Shown here: in pieces, positions 24,524 to 37,022 of the stretch
How positions within the stretch are numbered: position 1 is the first letter of the stretch
Layout of the letters: every line of letters begins with the position of its first letter
Assembly (NCBI GenBank): GCA_018417955.1
Contig: JACTVC010000026.1
Span: forward strand, 372,001 to 436,000
Direction: 5' to 3'
DNA: 64,000 nucleotides
Origin: Laccaria trichodermophora
Taxonomy: Eukaryota; Basidiomycota; Agaricomycetes; Agaricales; Hydnangiaceae
The notes under the pieces: model-generated
What the model was told of the DNA's origin: nothing
Database searches by the model: none
Seen by the model: the letters and a program-made list of their open reading frames with translations, nothing else
Translations under genes and position numbers: made by a program

Positions 24524-26757
24524 ATGAGTATAGCACAAGACGTGCTAATCCTGCTAACATCATGGACCCACGTCCTTCTAGCTCCATACACTAAAGTAGA
24601 AGAAAGCTTCAATTTGCACGCTACACATGACGTCCTCTTTTACGGCGTTTTTCCCGACGTGTTGCATAATGTACGTTTCCCTTCTCTTCCAAAAATACCT
24701 TCGCATATACTTACCAACGGTGGAAGTACGACCACTTCACCTTCCCAGGTGCAGTCCCACGTACATTCATAGGAAGCATTCTCCTCGCTTGGTTATCCAC
24801 TCCCTTCATTCATTTATCCACACTCCTGCGAGGGGTCGATCCCAATAAATTGGAGATCCAGATTATCAGTGCGTCTTCCCTCCGTCCGTCCCTCCCTACT
24901 CTCACTCACAAAGTCCTGAAACAGTCCGCCTAGTCCTATCAACACTAACAGCCCTCTCCCTCATCTTCCTCCGACACACCATCTCTCGCCGCTTCGGCAA
25001 ACGCACCGCTCTCTTCTTCACACCCTGACATGTTCCCAGTTCCATCTACCTTTTTGGATGGGTAGGACGGTTCCGAATATGTTCGCTTTTGGTCCTGGTG
25101 CGTCTCTTTTTCCCGCGCTTCCATTCATATTGAATCAAAGGGAATGAATAGTGACGACCGCCCTCGCCCTCCTCATCTCAAAACCCTCACAAAAATGCGC
25201 CTCAACAGCATTCACACTCCTTACATTCAGCGCTGTCATCTTCCGCGCCGAACTCGTACTCTTTCTCGCACCGCTAGCCCTCCACACCCTCCTCACGCGT
25301 CAGATCACTTTCTGGAGGCTGGCGAGCGTGGGACTGGGCGCTGGCCTGGTATCGATCGGTACGTCCGTTACATCATATCATTATACTTTACCTTTATTCT
25401 GCATCGTCTATTTTCCAAAGGCCTGACACTCCTAATCGACACCTACCTCTGGCAAACCCCCCACCCCCTCTGGCCAGAATTATATGGGGTATATTTCAAC
25501 GTCCTTCAAGGCAAAAGTGCCGAATGGGGTGTACGTCCTTTCCCCTCACCTCCCTTGTCCCCCCCTTTTCCTTTCCTCCGCTAACCACCCGCATAGACAT
25601 CCCCACCACACACATACCTAACAACCCACATCCCAAAACTCCTCCTATCCTCCCTCCCACTCGCGCTCCTCGCCCTCTTCACTGATCCGCGTATTCGCGG
25701 GGTGTTGTGGCCTACTATGGTGTTTGTAGGAGCGATGAGCATGCTGGGACATAAAGAGTGGCGGTTTGTGGCTTATGTCGTTCCGCTTTGGAACGTCGCC
25801 GGTGCTAGGGGGTGTGTTTGGATGTACGTGTTCTTTTTTTGACTTAGGTTTTTTCGTGCGCGCTTTTCTTTCTCTTTTCTTTTCAAGCGCCTTGTCGATT
25901 TAGTTTTTTTGCGTGCATTTGTCTCTCGAGCGTCTTTTTTCTCTATTCCTTCGCTTTCCTGAGTTGGTTTTCCGTATGCGCGTTTCTTTTTCAAGCGTCT
26001 TTTTTCTTTATCTATCTGCTCTTCCGTCGCTATTCTTCTTTTCCTCCACCACCTTCCTAAAAAGCCAACACAACTCACTTCATTTTTATTTTCAATAAAA
26101 AAAACAGGGTCTCACGAAGAAAAGGCACCCTCCTAGGCCCCCTCTCCTTCCTCCTCGTCCCACTCCTCATCCTCGGCAACATCCTCGTCACAACTCTCTT
26201 AACAACCGCATCCATGGCGAATTATCCAGGTGGACACGCACTTGCCCTCCTCCATTCCCTTCACCCTCGGTCTCTTACAAAGCGTGCGTCCCTCTTCCTC
26301 TTATATTTTTTTCATCACAGACTGATATAAAAACAATACAGAAGCATCACACGTACACATATGCAACCTCGCAGCGCAAACCGGTGCATCTCTTTTTGCC
26401 CAAATCAATTCCCCGCCCTTTCTTCCATCTTCCCCCTTGGATTTGGAAGAACACAACGAATGGTGGACGTATAACAAAACTGAAAACCTTTCCCTCGAAT
26501 ACCTCACCTCTAAGGAAGCAGGGTTCACGCACCTCATCACGGAGTCTCACTTCAATATGGATTTGACAGAAGGATCAGAGTGGAAGCTTGTGGGAGTAAT
26601 AAGTGGATTTGAAAGGTGGTCAGTGAACTGGGAGTTGCTCACCAGCAAAGGAAAAGGGGAGTTGTTAAGGAGACCTTGGGCCATCTTGAAGATGGTGCAG
26701 GTTGAGAAGCTGTGGGTGTATGAGCCACAAGTACTCATAGAGTATACTGTAGATTAA
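24524..26757 (+). CDS. ALG12: ALG12-like dolichyl-P-mannose alpha-1,6-mannosyltransferase, with a frameshift
   Basis: ALG12 is an ER membrane enzyme of the GT22 family that adds the eighth mannose (alpha-1,6) to the lipid-linked N-glycan precursor. Visible family features are the N-terminal LLAPYTKVEESFN and HDVLFYG, the second exon YDHFTFPGAVPRTFIGS, several hydrophobic segments, and HKEWRF near 25756-25775. The C-terminal exon runs to EYTVD and TAA at 26755-26757. Exon 1 is 24524-24670 and exon 2 starts at 24727; later introns are short. Around 25020-25030 the frame shifts by one base: RTALFF then a TGA, whereas the next frame gives LTCSQFHLPFWMGRTVPNMF. This is either a recent inactivating indel or a base-calling error, since the rest reads as a normal gene. 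Shared divergent promoter with the ABC transporter. Confidence 0.85.
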
Positions 26758-26940
26758 GGCTACTCCACATGGTCAATTGTCCTATGTACCATAGAGCTGC
26801 CCAAATGGGGCCAATGACATGTATACATTAATGGATATAGGTGGGCCCAATGGATCTGTTGATGTTAAGATGGCATGGTGCAGCCCAGCAGTAAAGATGA
26901 TATGAGTTTTTTAATGACACAGATTGGGCTGAATTCAATA
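26758..26940. other. ALG12 downstream region
   Basis: Probable 3' untranslated and intergenic sequence; no gene or strong repeat seen. Confidence 0.3.
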
Positions 26941-27054
26941 CATGGGTTTGTTCAGCTGAGAGCCATCAAAGACTTCAGCAGCTGTTAGTGCCAAAATATT
27001 TCTGTAAATATTATTTTTCTTCTTGGAGCACATGTGCATTATATAACTGTTGAA

Positions 27055-27745
27055 ACCAAAGTTTTTGGCAACTGGTAGTGCTGAAATACTTCCAAGAATA
27101 TTGTGTTGAAGAAACTGAATATTTTGGTGGCTGGTAGTGCCAAAATACCTTCAGGAATATTGTGTTGTGGTTAATACATGTGAAACTGAAGTTTTCAGCA
27201 GATGGTAGTGCCAAAATACCTCTGGGACTATTGTGTTGCATACCATAGACTATATGCACTCAATGAATATTAAAACTGAACTTTTTGGCAGGTGGTAGTG
27301 CCGAAATACTTCTGGGAATATTGTGTTGCAGTTAATACATGCAAAACTGAAGATTTTGGCAGCTGGTAGTACCAAAATACTTTCAGGAATATTGTGTTGC
27401 AGTTAATACATGTGAAACTGAGGATTTTGGCAGCTGGTAGTGCCAAAATACCTCTGGGGATATTGTGTTGCATCCCAGAGACTATGTGCACTCAATAAAT
27501 ATTAGAACCACACTTTTTGGCAGCTGGTAGTGCTGAAATACTTCTGGGAATATTGTGATGCAGTTAATAAATGCTAAACCAAAGATTTCAGCAGCTGGCA
27601 GTGCCAAAATACTTTCAGGAATATTGTGTTGCAGCTAATACTTGCAAAACCAAAGATTTCAGCAGCTGGTAGTGCCAAAATGCTTTTGGGAATATTGTGT
27701 TGCAGTTAATATCTACAAAACTGAAGATTTCAGCAGCTGGTAGAA
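27055..27745. repeat. Diverged tandem repeat, about 10 copies of 71-89 bp
   Basis: The anchor GGTAGTGCCAAAATAC recurs at about 27077, 27131, 27203, 27292, 27363, 27434, 27522, 27594, 27667 and (partial) 27737. Units of about 71 bp are joined by units of about 89 bp that carry an extra CAGAGACTATGTGCAC-like insert. Copies differ at many positions, unlike the nearly identical array at 3.6-5.5 kb. It lies outside any supported gene. Confidence 0.85.
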
Positions 27746-27935
27746 GGGGAAGGGAGAGAGGACAGGGAAGGGAGAGGGAAAATGGAGGGGGGAAGGAAAT
27801 GGGAGGGGGAGGGACAAAGGGGGAGGGAAAATGAAGGGAAAGGGGAGGGAGGTTTTGACAAAGAGGGGGGAGGGAAAAGGGAGGGGGATGGACAAAGAAG
27901 GAGGGAGGGAAAAGGAGGGGAAGCACAAGGACTAT
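27738..27935. repeat. Purine-rich low-complexity tract
   Basis: Almost entirely G and A on the plus strand (GGGAGAGGGAAAATGG-like), with weak 20-30 bp periodicity. It directly abuts the preceding tandem repeat. Frames read from it are compositional artefacts. Confidence 0.85.
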
Positions 27936-28259
27936 CTTGTTGTTGTGTTCATCAACAGGGTGGATGCTTGTCATCATAGGTGTTTATTGACATTGTGGGT
28001 GCTTGGCATTGTTGTGTCATAACATGGCATGGTGTTCATTAATGGGCACTCATGGTACTTTACACTCCATGGAAGGGGGATGGATTCCATATTTTTTTTT
28101 AGATGGATTCCATGCCATTTTCAGGGTGGAATCCATGGTAAGTTCCACTTAGAAAGTGGGCTGTTTGAAATATTGCCAAGTCATTATTCATACTGATTAC
28201 TGTTCTATAAAAATGAAAATATATTGAATAAGACTACTTACATTCATTTACTACAATAT

Positions 28260-28430
28260 ATATTAAGAGGAGAGGGGGAGGGAGGGGGAAGTGGTGGAGA
28301 GGAGTGGGTGTAGTGAAGAGGGTAAGAGTGGTGAGGAGTATTGAAGGAAGGGTGGGGAGCAGAGGGGAGCAAATGGAAGGAAAGCAATGGGAGGGGGAGC
28401 AATGGGGGGAGGGGGTGGTTGCTTGGCATT
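28260..28430. repeat. Second purine-rich low-complexity tract
   Basis: G/A-rich on the plus strand, with GGGGAGGGAGGGGGAAG-like sequence. No coding potential is claimed. Confidence 0.75.
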
Positions 28431-30229
28431 GTTTTGGTCAAAAGGGGAGCTGGGAGGGGTTGCTGTGCTTACCTGGGTATGGCAACATACATCATTGTTG
28501 ATGTTGTGGTGATACAGGTGAAACATATTCAACTGTATAAAATCTGATTTTCGTGATTTTACTGTTAAATTGGTCTTCTCTGTACATATACTATATACAG
28601 TTTCAATGATATAAGAGTCTTTGAACATACCCAGTTCAGTAGACTAAAAGTGCATATGCATTGAGTCTGAACATAGGACTAAGGCCTTGGAGCTGGCAGC
28701 AGTATGTGCCATGACATTATACTTGGAGCCTATCTAGGATTCACCCACCATGAAATAGAGTACAAAGAGGCTCTAGAGTAAACCACCCAACACAGGAACA
28801 AGATTGCATTACTACCAAGGGTTTAGAAACATGTAATGGATTTTTAATATGGAAACTTGGACTTTTATCTTATGATAAATTATAATACTTTCAAGACTTC
28901 TAGAGGATAAACTGCATGTGGACATTGTGAAATAATGTTCTACTACTAGAAAGACTATATTGCAGCTATGTAGTATATGTATGACGACAAAGCATGGCTT
29001 GCAGCCATGTAAAGCGTCAAGTATGGCAATTCCCACAGACACATCAAAGAGTGATGCATAGCATTGTCCAAAATGCATGAAGTGCGCACATGGAAAGACA
29101 TTAGGTAATCCATCCTGGAGACCCCCTGGTAACTAAGAAAGTCATTTGAAGTCCTTCAGAGTGCCATCTGATCTCCATATGATACAGAAACCAAGCTGAG
29201 GCATTTTAATCAAATAACCTCCAGAAATAAAGAAGCCAGCAGCTTGCTGCATATGTATTGGCCCAGCCATCACTAAAATGACATAATACATCAAATTGGT
29301 AACTGAGGCCAAGAGAAAGAAGCATGAGGAGCCAGTCTGGGCTAAAGATAATTAAAAACCAGACTATTCCATGTACACATCAAATACTGATGCGTTCACA
29401 AGAGAAAGATACCAACACTACAAAAACTGTAGTGTATCAAAAGAAAGACACTACAAACTATACCACATGATCATTAAAAGCTATTTATATTCCATTTGTA
29501 ATTTTGGACTGATATAAACTGTAGAAAAACACATGTAAAAGCGTAGATAGGGGTTTTGGGAGTATAAAAGGAGTGCACTGGCAGGTCAAAAGGCAAGCAA
29601 TCATTCCCCATTGACCAGCTAGTTGCACTCCAAGTAGAGAATTAGGAGGTGGACAGTTGTAATCAATTAAAGGAGATTTCTTTGTGGCCAGAAAAGTACA
29701 GTGTGAATGAAGCCAGCATGCTTGGGAGTCAGCTTACTTGGAGACTTGAATAAGAGGTTTTTTTAAAGCACAGTATCATTCAGATGAGACAGTGTACTCA
29801 TACCTTTTGTTTTGGAGCATAGTGACATAATAAAAGCTCAAGGGAGTTATAAAAGTCTGATAAATTTGTGTTTCACGTCAATAAAGAAATCTGTGTGCAA
29901 GAACTTTGCATTTGAGCAACCAGGATCCCTGAAAGACATACTTTGTTCTATTAAGCTATTCTAATACCACACCCAATAATAAAACCCTGTTTTATTACAA
30001 AAACTCTTGAGACTTAAACCTAAGAAGACAAAAGTGGTATTTCTTGATACCAAAGGCCCTTGAACTCTTGCACCGAGATTGTGATAGTGTGTGTGTGTGT
30101 TAGGTGTTTAGGGTTTTCCCCAATGCACTTGATCCTTGTTTGTGTGTTTCGCACTTTCATGTTCATCCCCGTGCAAAGCATCTCAGTGGGTGGTTGTGGT
30201 TTAAGATGGCAGTGGTGGATGGTGATGCC
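28430..30229. other. Gene-free AT-rich stretch
   Basis: No open frame above about 90 codons, no recognisable family and no strong repeat. It is likely intergenic or old transposon-derived sequence. Confidence 0.45.
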
Positions 30230-30690
30230 CCACTTCAGTCACCCATTTTAGGGTACCTATGAGGTATATGAATTCCTTGATTCAGGGGTACCCATTCCAA
30301 GAGTGGTATAAGAGCACATACCAATACCATGGTACCATGGAATGGAAAACCCATACCATATTCCAATCATACCAATACCATGTTACTATACCATACCATG
30401 TAACCTCATACCATACCATACCATCATACCATACCATACCATACCATCATACCAAAGCTGACACAGGGTCTGGGGTCCTTTTCCAAGATATATAAATTAT
30501 TTCTGCAGGCTGCCATACTGGTCCATTGGGTGCCATTTTCTGTGGAAAGGTTCTTCAGGTTTTTCCCAAGATATTAAGATACAAATGGAGGCTATATAGT
30601 CAAATCCATCCTTTGAAAATCAGTTCAAATGAGCTTTATCCCAGCTTTTTCCATGCATCAAAAGCCATTTATTGATACATATCCACTGTG
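30230..30690 (+). repeat. Dispersed TACC-containing repeat, copy 1
   Basis: Begins with TCAGTCACCCATTTTAGGGT and runs through GAGGTATATGAATTC, a TACCATGGTACCATGG core, a simple ATACCATACC tract, then CCATTGGGTGCCAT and a tail ending near CCATGCATCAAA. It matches 32140-32600 in the same orientation and 54425-54800 in reverse. No protein is encoded; it is likely a non-autonomous element. Confidence 0.8.
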
Positions 30691-30694
30691 GAGC

Positions 30695-30910
30695 TATGTT
30701 TGGTTGTTATTCAACAAAAATTTGGTTGAATTTCCCCTTTCAACCAAAGGTTGGTTGAAATTTAGGTTGAACAAGATCAACCTATTTTTTTGGTCGATCA
30801 CCAACCTGAGCCTTCAACCAAAGACTGATTGATAATAAACAGCACAAGACCCCAAACCTAAGGCATGAAATTCAACCTATTTTAGGTTGAATTCCTTCCT
30901 TCCTTGAATA
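30695..30910. repeat. Cluster of GGTTGAA/TTCAACC motifs
   Basis: The heptamer GGTTGAA or its complement, plus near-matches, occurs roughly ten times in about 200 bp, in both orientations. A similar cluster lies at 54890-55120. Such mixed orientations could fold into several alternative hairpins. The function is unknown. Confidence 0.5.
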
Positions 30911-31689
30911 ATTGCCAATATGTATCTACAGTATCATATTTTGCATCCAAAATGTGTTTACAATTTAATTTTACTTCTATGATTCACAAATTATAGCCCT
31001 GGGTGCATGCTGGCACACATTGACAACTAAGTGCCATCTCAGAAGTTGCCATTGACATGTTCATTTTCCCATTTTGGAAATTTTTTCTTTCCAAAGCAAC
31101 CATCATCTCCCTCTCAACGTCTCTTTGGTACATAAACCTGGTGTTGCCTGGCGCAGTCCCCATTGAACAAACACATTGAGAGCATATGTGGAATGTCTCG
31201 GAGACAGTGGTAGAGGTGTGCGTGCTCTCGTCCATCCTCGTCTGTGCTCATCATACTCACTGGAGCCCCTTTGTTGCTCTATCTTCAGGCAGTGTGTGCT
31301 TTTGTCGTCACTTACCCACTTGCCATACTTACACCCTCTTTGTCCCCACTCAGATCACCCATTGTTCCCTCTTCTCTCATTGGTGTGTGCGTTGGGCTCC
31401 CCTCATCTGTCTTTGCCATACTCACACACCCTTTAGCCTTCTTCCCCTTCTGTGTTCACTGTTCTTGCCAACATGCACAAACAGACAGAGGCAGCGACGA
31501 TGAGCCGAGGTGAGCTCACCTCCTCCCCTCTCATTCATCTCTCACAAAATCCAGCTGCCACGTCACCAACAGCGATGTGGCACCTGAACAATGAACAACA
31601 AGTTTTGGTGACAACCAAAACTCATCATTCACCGTTCGTCATCATTCTTTGTTTTAGACCATCACATGTGCAACATGTACAATAAACTC

Positions 31690-32095
31690 ATGCGACAATG
31701 GCCTCATGCGCACTAATGACCCCACACAACAAAATGATGTGCACCACAACCTGGTGTCCACAAATACGAACAACTCACCCATGAATGTTTGAACATCAAC
31801 TGCCACCCACGAGCGGCTTGCACCACAAACAACACCCAGGGCCCACAAACGATGACTGCTGCCCACAAACAGCAGCCTGCCCACAAACAGACAGCCACCC
31901 TCCAATGCCGATGTCGCCCATAAATGACGCACGCCGCGTGCAAACAAGCCTCATGACACAAACAATGACATGACCCAGTGCCCACAAACAACAACGTCTG
32001 CAGAGACAGTGATGACCCCCCTCATGCACAGATGACGACAATCCCCCACAGACGACAATGACCTGCCACCCACGAATGACAAGCACCCATGGATA
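31690..32095. repeat. Degenerate CCCACAAACRAC-type short repeat
   Basis: The plus strand is a run of imperfect 12-16 bp units of the form CCCACAAACGACAAC. Its opposite strand gives long Cys/Trp/Gly-rich frames, which I treat as artefacts of the repeat. Confidence 0.65.
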
Positions 32096-32139
32096 CGCTA
32101 ATGGTCTTTTTTTTTTATCAGCATATCAACCCAGTGCAC

Positions 32140-32600
32140 TTCAGTCACCCATTTTTGGGTACCTATGAGGTATATGAATTCTTTGATTTAAGGGTACCTC
32201 AATGGTACCCATTCCAGAGTGGTATGTGAGCACCATACCAATACCATGGTACCATGGAATGGAAAACTCATACCATATCCCACTCATACCAATACCAAGT
32301 TACCATACCATACCATGTCATGTTATACCATACCATATGGTATGATGTCACTTCATACCATCATACCAAAGCTGTCACAGGGTGTCTGGGGTCCTTTTTT
32401 CAAAATATATAAATTATTTCTGTAGGCTGCAATAGTGGTCCATTGGGTGCCATATTTTGTGGGGTGGTTCTCCAGGTTTTTTCTGAGATATTAGGCTACA
32501 AATTGAGGCCAGATAGTCCAAGCCAGTCAGTTCAAATGGGGATTATCCTAGCTTTCCCATGCATCAAAGCTGTCAGATGATACATATATCTCCCTGTCCT
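32140..32600 (+). repeat. Dispersed TACC-containing repeat, copy 2
   Basis: Closest relative of the inverted copy at 54425-54800: over most of 32145-32500 the two are almost identical in reverse complement, including the GTCACAGGGTGTCTGGGGTCC block. It is more diverged from copy 1 at 30230. Confidence 0.85.
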
Positions 32601-32649
32601 ATCCATTAGAATACACATATAGTCTTGCCAACAACACCATCATACAATC

Positions 32650-32830
32650 TCAATTTTCTTAAACACTGCAATCATGGAATGAAGTATTGTTGTTCTAAAT
32701 GTTTGGCCTTTTGTCATAATATTTGGTCCAATTTTATCAAAGCTGAGTGAATCTATCCAATCCCAAAGTCTTGTTAATTGTAAATGGGATCAAGTCTTGT
32801 GTTCTGAGAGTCTTCATTATCAAAATATTA
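32650..32830 (+). repeat. Sequence shared with 57060-57190
   Basis: GAATGAAGTATTGTTGTTCT, TTTGGTCCAAT and CCAAAGTCTTGT in this order recur at 57060-57190 in the same orientation. In both places a TACCATGGTATTGCA-type tract follows, so these are two members of one longer dispersed element. Confidence 0.65.
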
Positions 32831-32832
32831 TA

Positions 32833-33110
32833 CTATGGTATTGCACTCTCATACCATACCATGGTATTGCAATCTCATACCATACCATGGTATTGCACTT
32901 TCATACCATACCATGGTATTGCACTCTCATATCATACCATGGTATTGCACTCTCATACCATACCATGGTATTGCACTTTCATACCATACCATGGTATTGC
33001 ACTCTCATATCATACCATGGTATTGCAATCTCATACCATACCATGGTATTGCACTCTCATACCATACCATGGTATTGGACTTTCATACCATACCATGGTA
33101 TTGCAATCTC
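32833..33110. repeat. 26-bp tandem repeat, about 11 copies
   Basis: The unit is TGGTATTGCAMTCTCATACCATACCA with few variants (CACTCT, CAATCT, CACTTT). At each junction the palindrome CCATACCATGGTATTG arises, so every unit boundary could fold into a short hairpin. Because 26 is not a multiple of 3, all three plus frames stay open with a 26-residue period. No gene is claimed. Confidence 0.9.
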
Positions 33111-33305
33111 TAACTTAAACCTTCCTGTCAACTAGTATATCCATTCATAATTGTACCATTCTACAATTCTATGAACTAACTACTAACTGTACTTATCATT
33201 TCCTACCAGGCAGCTCTTTGATTGTTATTGATATTTCCAAACCTTACCAAGCTTCAAATTGTATCATCTCATGACAATTTCATTCCAACTTTTTTCCCAC
33301 CAAAC

Positions 33306-36300
33306 CTACCTATAATACTTCTGCCTTGACCTCTTACGAGATGTTCCAACATCCAAGTCATCTTCTTCATCATCTTCCAGATCCTCCCACAAATCCTCAC
33401 TCTCCCATCTCCCAAAGGCCAGCCCATTATCTGCTACCCTGAATGCATCTGACACTGCCATGGATTCTGTCTCTTCAATAACATTGTTGTTGTCTGCTTC
33501 TTCAACATTATATGTGCAATTCAACTGTTCATCATCACTTTCCTCTTCATCAACATTTTCTTGTGACAACTCCTTCAATGCAGTCTCCAAATCTTTGACA
33601 TCAGGTCCCCATCCTTTCAACATTGGATATGTGCCAGGAATCAGAGACACCTGTTGCCTCCACTGTGCACACAAACTCAGATGTCTTGACTTTCTGATAA
33701 CCAACTGATGCTCAATGTCTTCATCCTCTGTAATAAAGAACAGTACTGTTAGATACACTCAAATAGCAATTCAAACAAGCTTACCACACATAAGAATGGC
33801 CATATTGATAGCTTCCCACTCTTCCCTTGACCACTCCTGCAGGGCTGTTCGCTCTTGTTTGATTCTAGCCATCTCTTCTGCACATCTCTTGGTTGTCAGC
33901 ATTCCTTTGATTCCTTCACGAATCTTCTCATCCCCAAGCCAGCCAGGTATAACCTCACTTTCATTCTCATCTAATCCAACATCCTGCCAGATGTCATCAT
34001 CCACATCTAGAGCAAATAAATGCTCCCGATTGATTGGCACAGGGGCTATAGAATTGCCAGGGGCCTTTCCCTGCTGGATTTGCTTTGTCATATCATAGCA
34101 CATGTCATTGTACTTCTTTGCCAATCTAGCAATTGTTGGTTGCTGCCTATTGACTTGTTTCTGGACATGTGAATGTAATTTAGTCTCTATTAAAATAGAA
34201 GTCAACAAAGAGTGAGTGGTCTGTGTTAGATAAACTCCTTACCATTGGAAGTTGTTTGTCGATATGCTCTCTCTAACCTTTCCAATTCAAATTTCCGATT
34301 TCTTAAACGATCTCTGAGTCTTTGTTTAAGAGCCCTGGCATTAAGTTTCAATTGAAGAAACTTATTGCCCATCAAACTTTTCAAATCTTCCTTATCTTTA
34401 ACCCCCAGCCTTTTCTTCTTTGTCTTTATATTTGCCTCAATCACACCTTGCTTCTTCATGATTGCTTTACGTGCAGCCAAAACATCCTCCACTGACATAT
34501 CATCCCCATAGACCCCAGAAATTAGCTGGTCATCAAGCCCTCCCAACTCTGTTGCAAAAATTTTCTTTGCAGTATATAAAGCCAAAATTTCCTTAATTGC
34601 AACATTTGCAATATTCTTTGATTGTCGTGCCAAGGGCTTGGTCTGTGCCGCCACTTGCTGCTTCCATTCATTTTCAAGCAAAGAAATTTCCAACCCCAGT
34701 TCATTGAGAATCAATTCAGCCTCAATTTTTCTTTCCATGCAAGACAACCATTTGTGTTGAAGCCATTTACCCATCATATCAAAAGACTTTTTATCCAGAT
34801 GCTTGACCTGAGTATCAATGGTAAACAGCCGATGATAAAACTATTTGGCTCAGTTATCAGCTTAATTTCACATATACATGAGATAGACACTTACCCCTGC
34901 CACACGCATTGAAGGAATTAATAACTTGATAGCACTCCAGAAACGTTCACAACCCTCACCATCAGAGAGGCCAAAACCTTCACATTTACGAGGGTGATAA
35001 ACAAGTTGGCAGGGCCACTGGTGTCCATATGCATGGAAAACTGCAAGTGCAAAAAGGATTCTTGCCATGAATTCCTCCAGAAACCCCCAAATTTGGCAAC
35101 TTCTCTCCAACTGGCATCCAATGTCATACAAAATTCCAACTGTCATTGATAAAGGCAAATTCATAAACAGCATTTTTATCAATACCAGAGCATAGTATTG
35201 GCGTTCTCCAGCAGTAGTCATGTTTACTAGCCAGAGAACATGGTCATGACGACACAGCATGGCCATAAGACCTGTATCTGCAAAGAACTGTGTGCTGGCT
35301 TTAGTTCTTCTCTCATCTGCTGCAATAAAGGAAGCCAGGCATCCCTCCAAAGCTGAGACAGGGACCTTCATGCCAGGTTCATATGAGTCTTCAGCAGGTT
35401 GTTCATCAGATGATAAATTAGCCTTTTCTTTTCCTTTGGACTTCTCTGGTCGAACTGTTTCAACTAAAGCCTTCATCTCCATTACATATTTCTCAGGCAC
35501 AAATACTGTATCAGGATGCAGATTTTCAGGTCCCTTTGCCCCACCTTTTGCAGGGTTTCTTCTTTTGTGAGTAAAACAAGCATCAATGCATACAATGACA
35601 TCCACCCTTGAAATGTACCAGTCATCAGAATCTATTTTTGACCCAATTTAAAAAATCACTTACATAAAATTTGGGTCATGTGGATTATCCCCACCAAAAC
35701 AGAGAGGGCATCGCTTCCGCAAGTACTCACTTGGACGAGGAATATCAGAATCAGAGTTTGTAGTATTCTGACTCTCATGAGAATCATCACTAGCATTATC
35801 TGCCACTGAAGTAGGACTAGAAGAAGGTGGAGGTTCATAGTTTTGGTCTACTGTGTCTATATTATCTGATTCAAGTGGAGACCCAGCCTCCTTGAGCCAA
35901 TTTAGACGACCCTCATTTATAACCCCAGATATCAAAAGATCTTTCTGGGAAATGAGATTTCCATACCACTGTAGTGCATTTCCAAAGCGACGCCTTATGG
36001 CATCTTTACTCTCAAGCTTATAAGTGCGAGAACCCAGAAATGCCTCAACTGAGTCACACCATGCAGTAGTGTTCAGAGGTGAACGAACAAAAAGCTCATT
36101 TACAAAGTCAAGCATATTCAAATCCACAGCTAACGTTGGTCGAAGGGGTGAGGCTGGAAACAAACCCATGGCCAAGAGCTGAAAAGCTGCAGAGCAAGAA
36201 CAGACTTCCACAGAAACAAGTTCTTAGATGGATGTAAATTATTACAAGTTGATATTTTAACAATAAAGCAACTCACTTTCAAAGAACACAGCAATAACAT

Positions 36301-36820
36301 TCATTTTATGCCCAGTCCCATTGCAAGAACAATGAGGTAATCTCCTATCTATGTTCCTCAAATTCTCAGACTCCCTCAACAAGCCCAGATAAGGATCCAA
36401 AAGTTCAGGGATCAGTTTCAAAGCCCAGTTCCTCCACAAGGCCAACTTTTTGTCTAATCTCTTCTTTGGGGAAACTTGCTCTGCAGGAAACACCAAAGGG
36501 TGAAGGACATCACTAGCAGAATCTTCAACAGAATCTTCAGAGTCACCACCTGAGGAGTCAGATAAATCATCCTCAGCAGCAGCAGCAGCAGCATCATGCA
36601 AATCAGCCCCAGTGGGCATTGAAATCTGATTAAATGACCCCAGAGGAGTGGTCAAGTCTTGCCTAGGTAAGATCTGAATGCCTGGCAACCCATAAGGACG
36701 ACGGGACACAGTAGAGTCACTAGTAGAAGCCCAAGTATGACCTGAGGACTTCTTCTTCAATGACGGAGATCCAATAGCAATCCCAGCCTTGCCCAAGTAA
36801 CGGCTCTTGTTGAAAGCCAT
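33306..36820 (-). CDS. KDZ-superfamily DNA transposase, intact
   Basis: Predicted DDE-type transposase of the Kyakuja-Dileera-Zisupton group, common in mushroom genomes. Exons on the minus strand are 36820-36277, 36204-35664, 35606-34895, 34807-34243, 34186-33785 and 33727-33306; they total 3186 nt and encode 1061 residues with no break. The N-terminus is Ser/Asp-rich and leads to a CxC-type Cys region (HCSCNGTGH, CSCSAAFQLL) and CPLCFGG. The core follows in exon 3: first acidic residue in CIDACFTHKRR, second in YDIGCQLERSC, then HAYGHQWPCQ and GLSDGEGCERFWS with the catalytic Glu. The C-terminal third has a coiled-coil-like, Lys/Glu-rich part and an acidic end before a basic RKRSRQK tail. 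All splice signals are GT-AG. I could not find terminal inverted repeats by eye. Confidence 0.9.
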
Positions 36821-37022
36821 AGAATTCACAAGCACAACAAGCAAGGATGTGAGGGAAAAAAGGAAAGAAAATCTTACCCACGTACACAACTAACCCCTCA
36901 AAGAACCGGGTGCAACCGCAAACACGAGGAAGATCAAATTATGGGTCATGTGGCGATGGCAAGAACAATAATGAGGCCGACATGACAAAAAAGTCCGAGA
37001 AACATGGTATGACTGTACAAAA

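Noticed and set aside
27738..28430. Frames of 60-120 codons in purine-rich tracts
   Set aside because: Low-complexity sequence without stops by composition.
31654..32086. Minus-strand frames with repeated Cys/Gly/Trp words
   Set aside because: Antisense of the degenerate CCCACAAAC repeat; no gene structure.
32747..33135. Three overlapping 90-120 codon plus-strand frames rich in Tyr, His, Pro and Trp
   Set aside because: They are the three frames of a 26-bp tandem repeat; openness follows from the period, not from selection.
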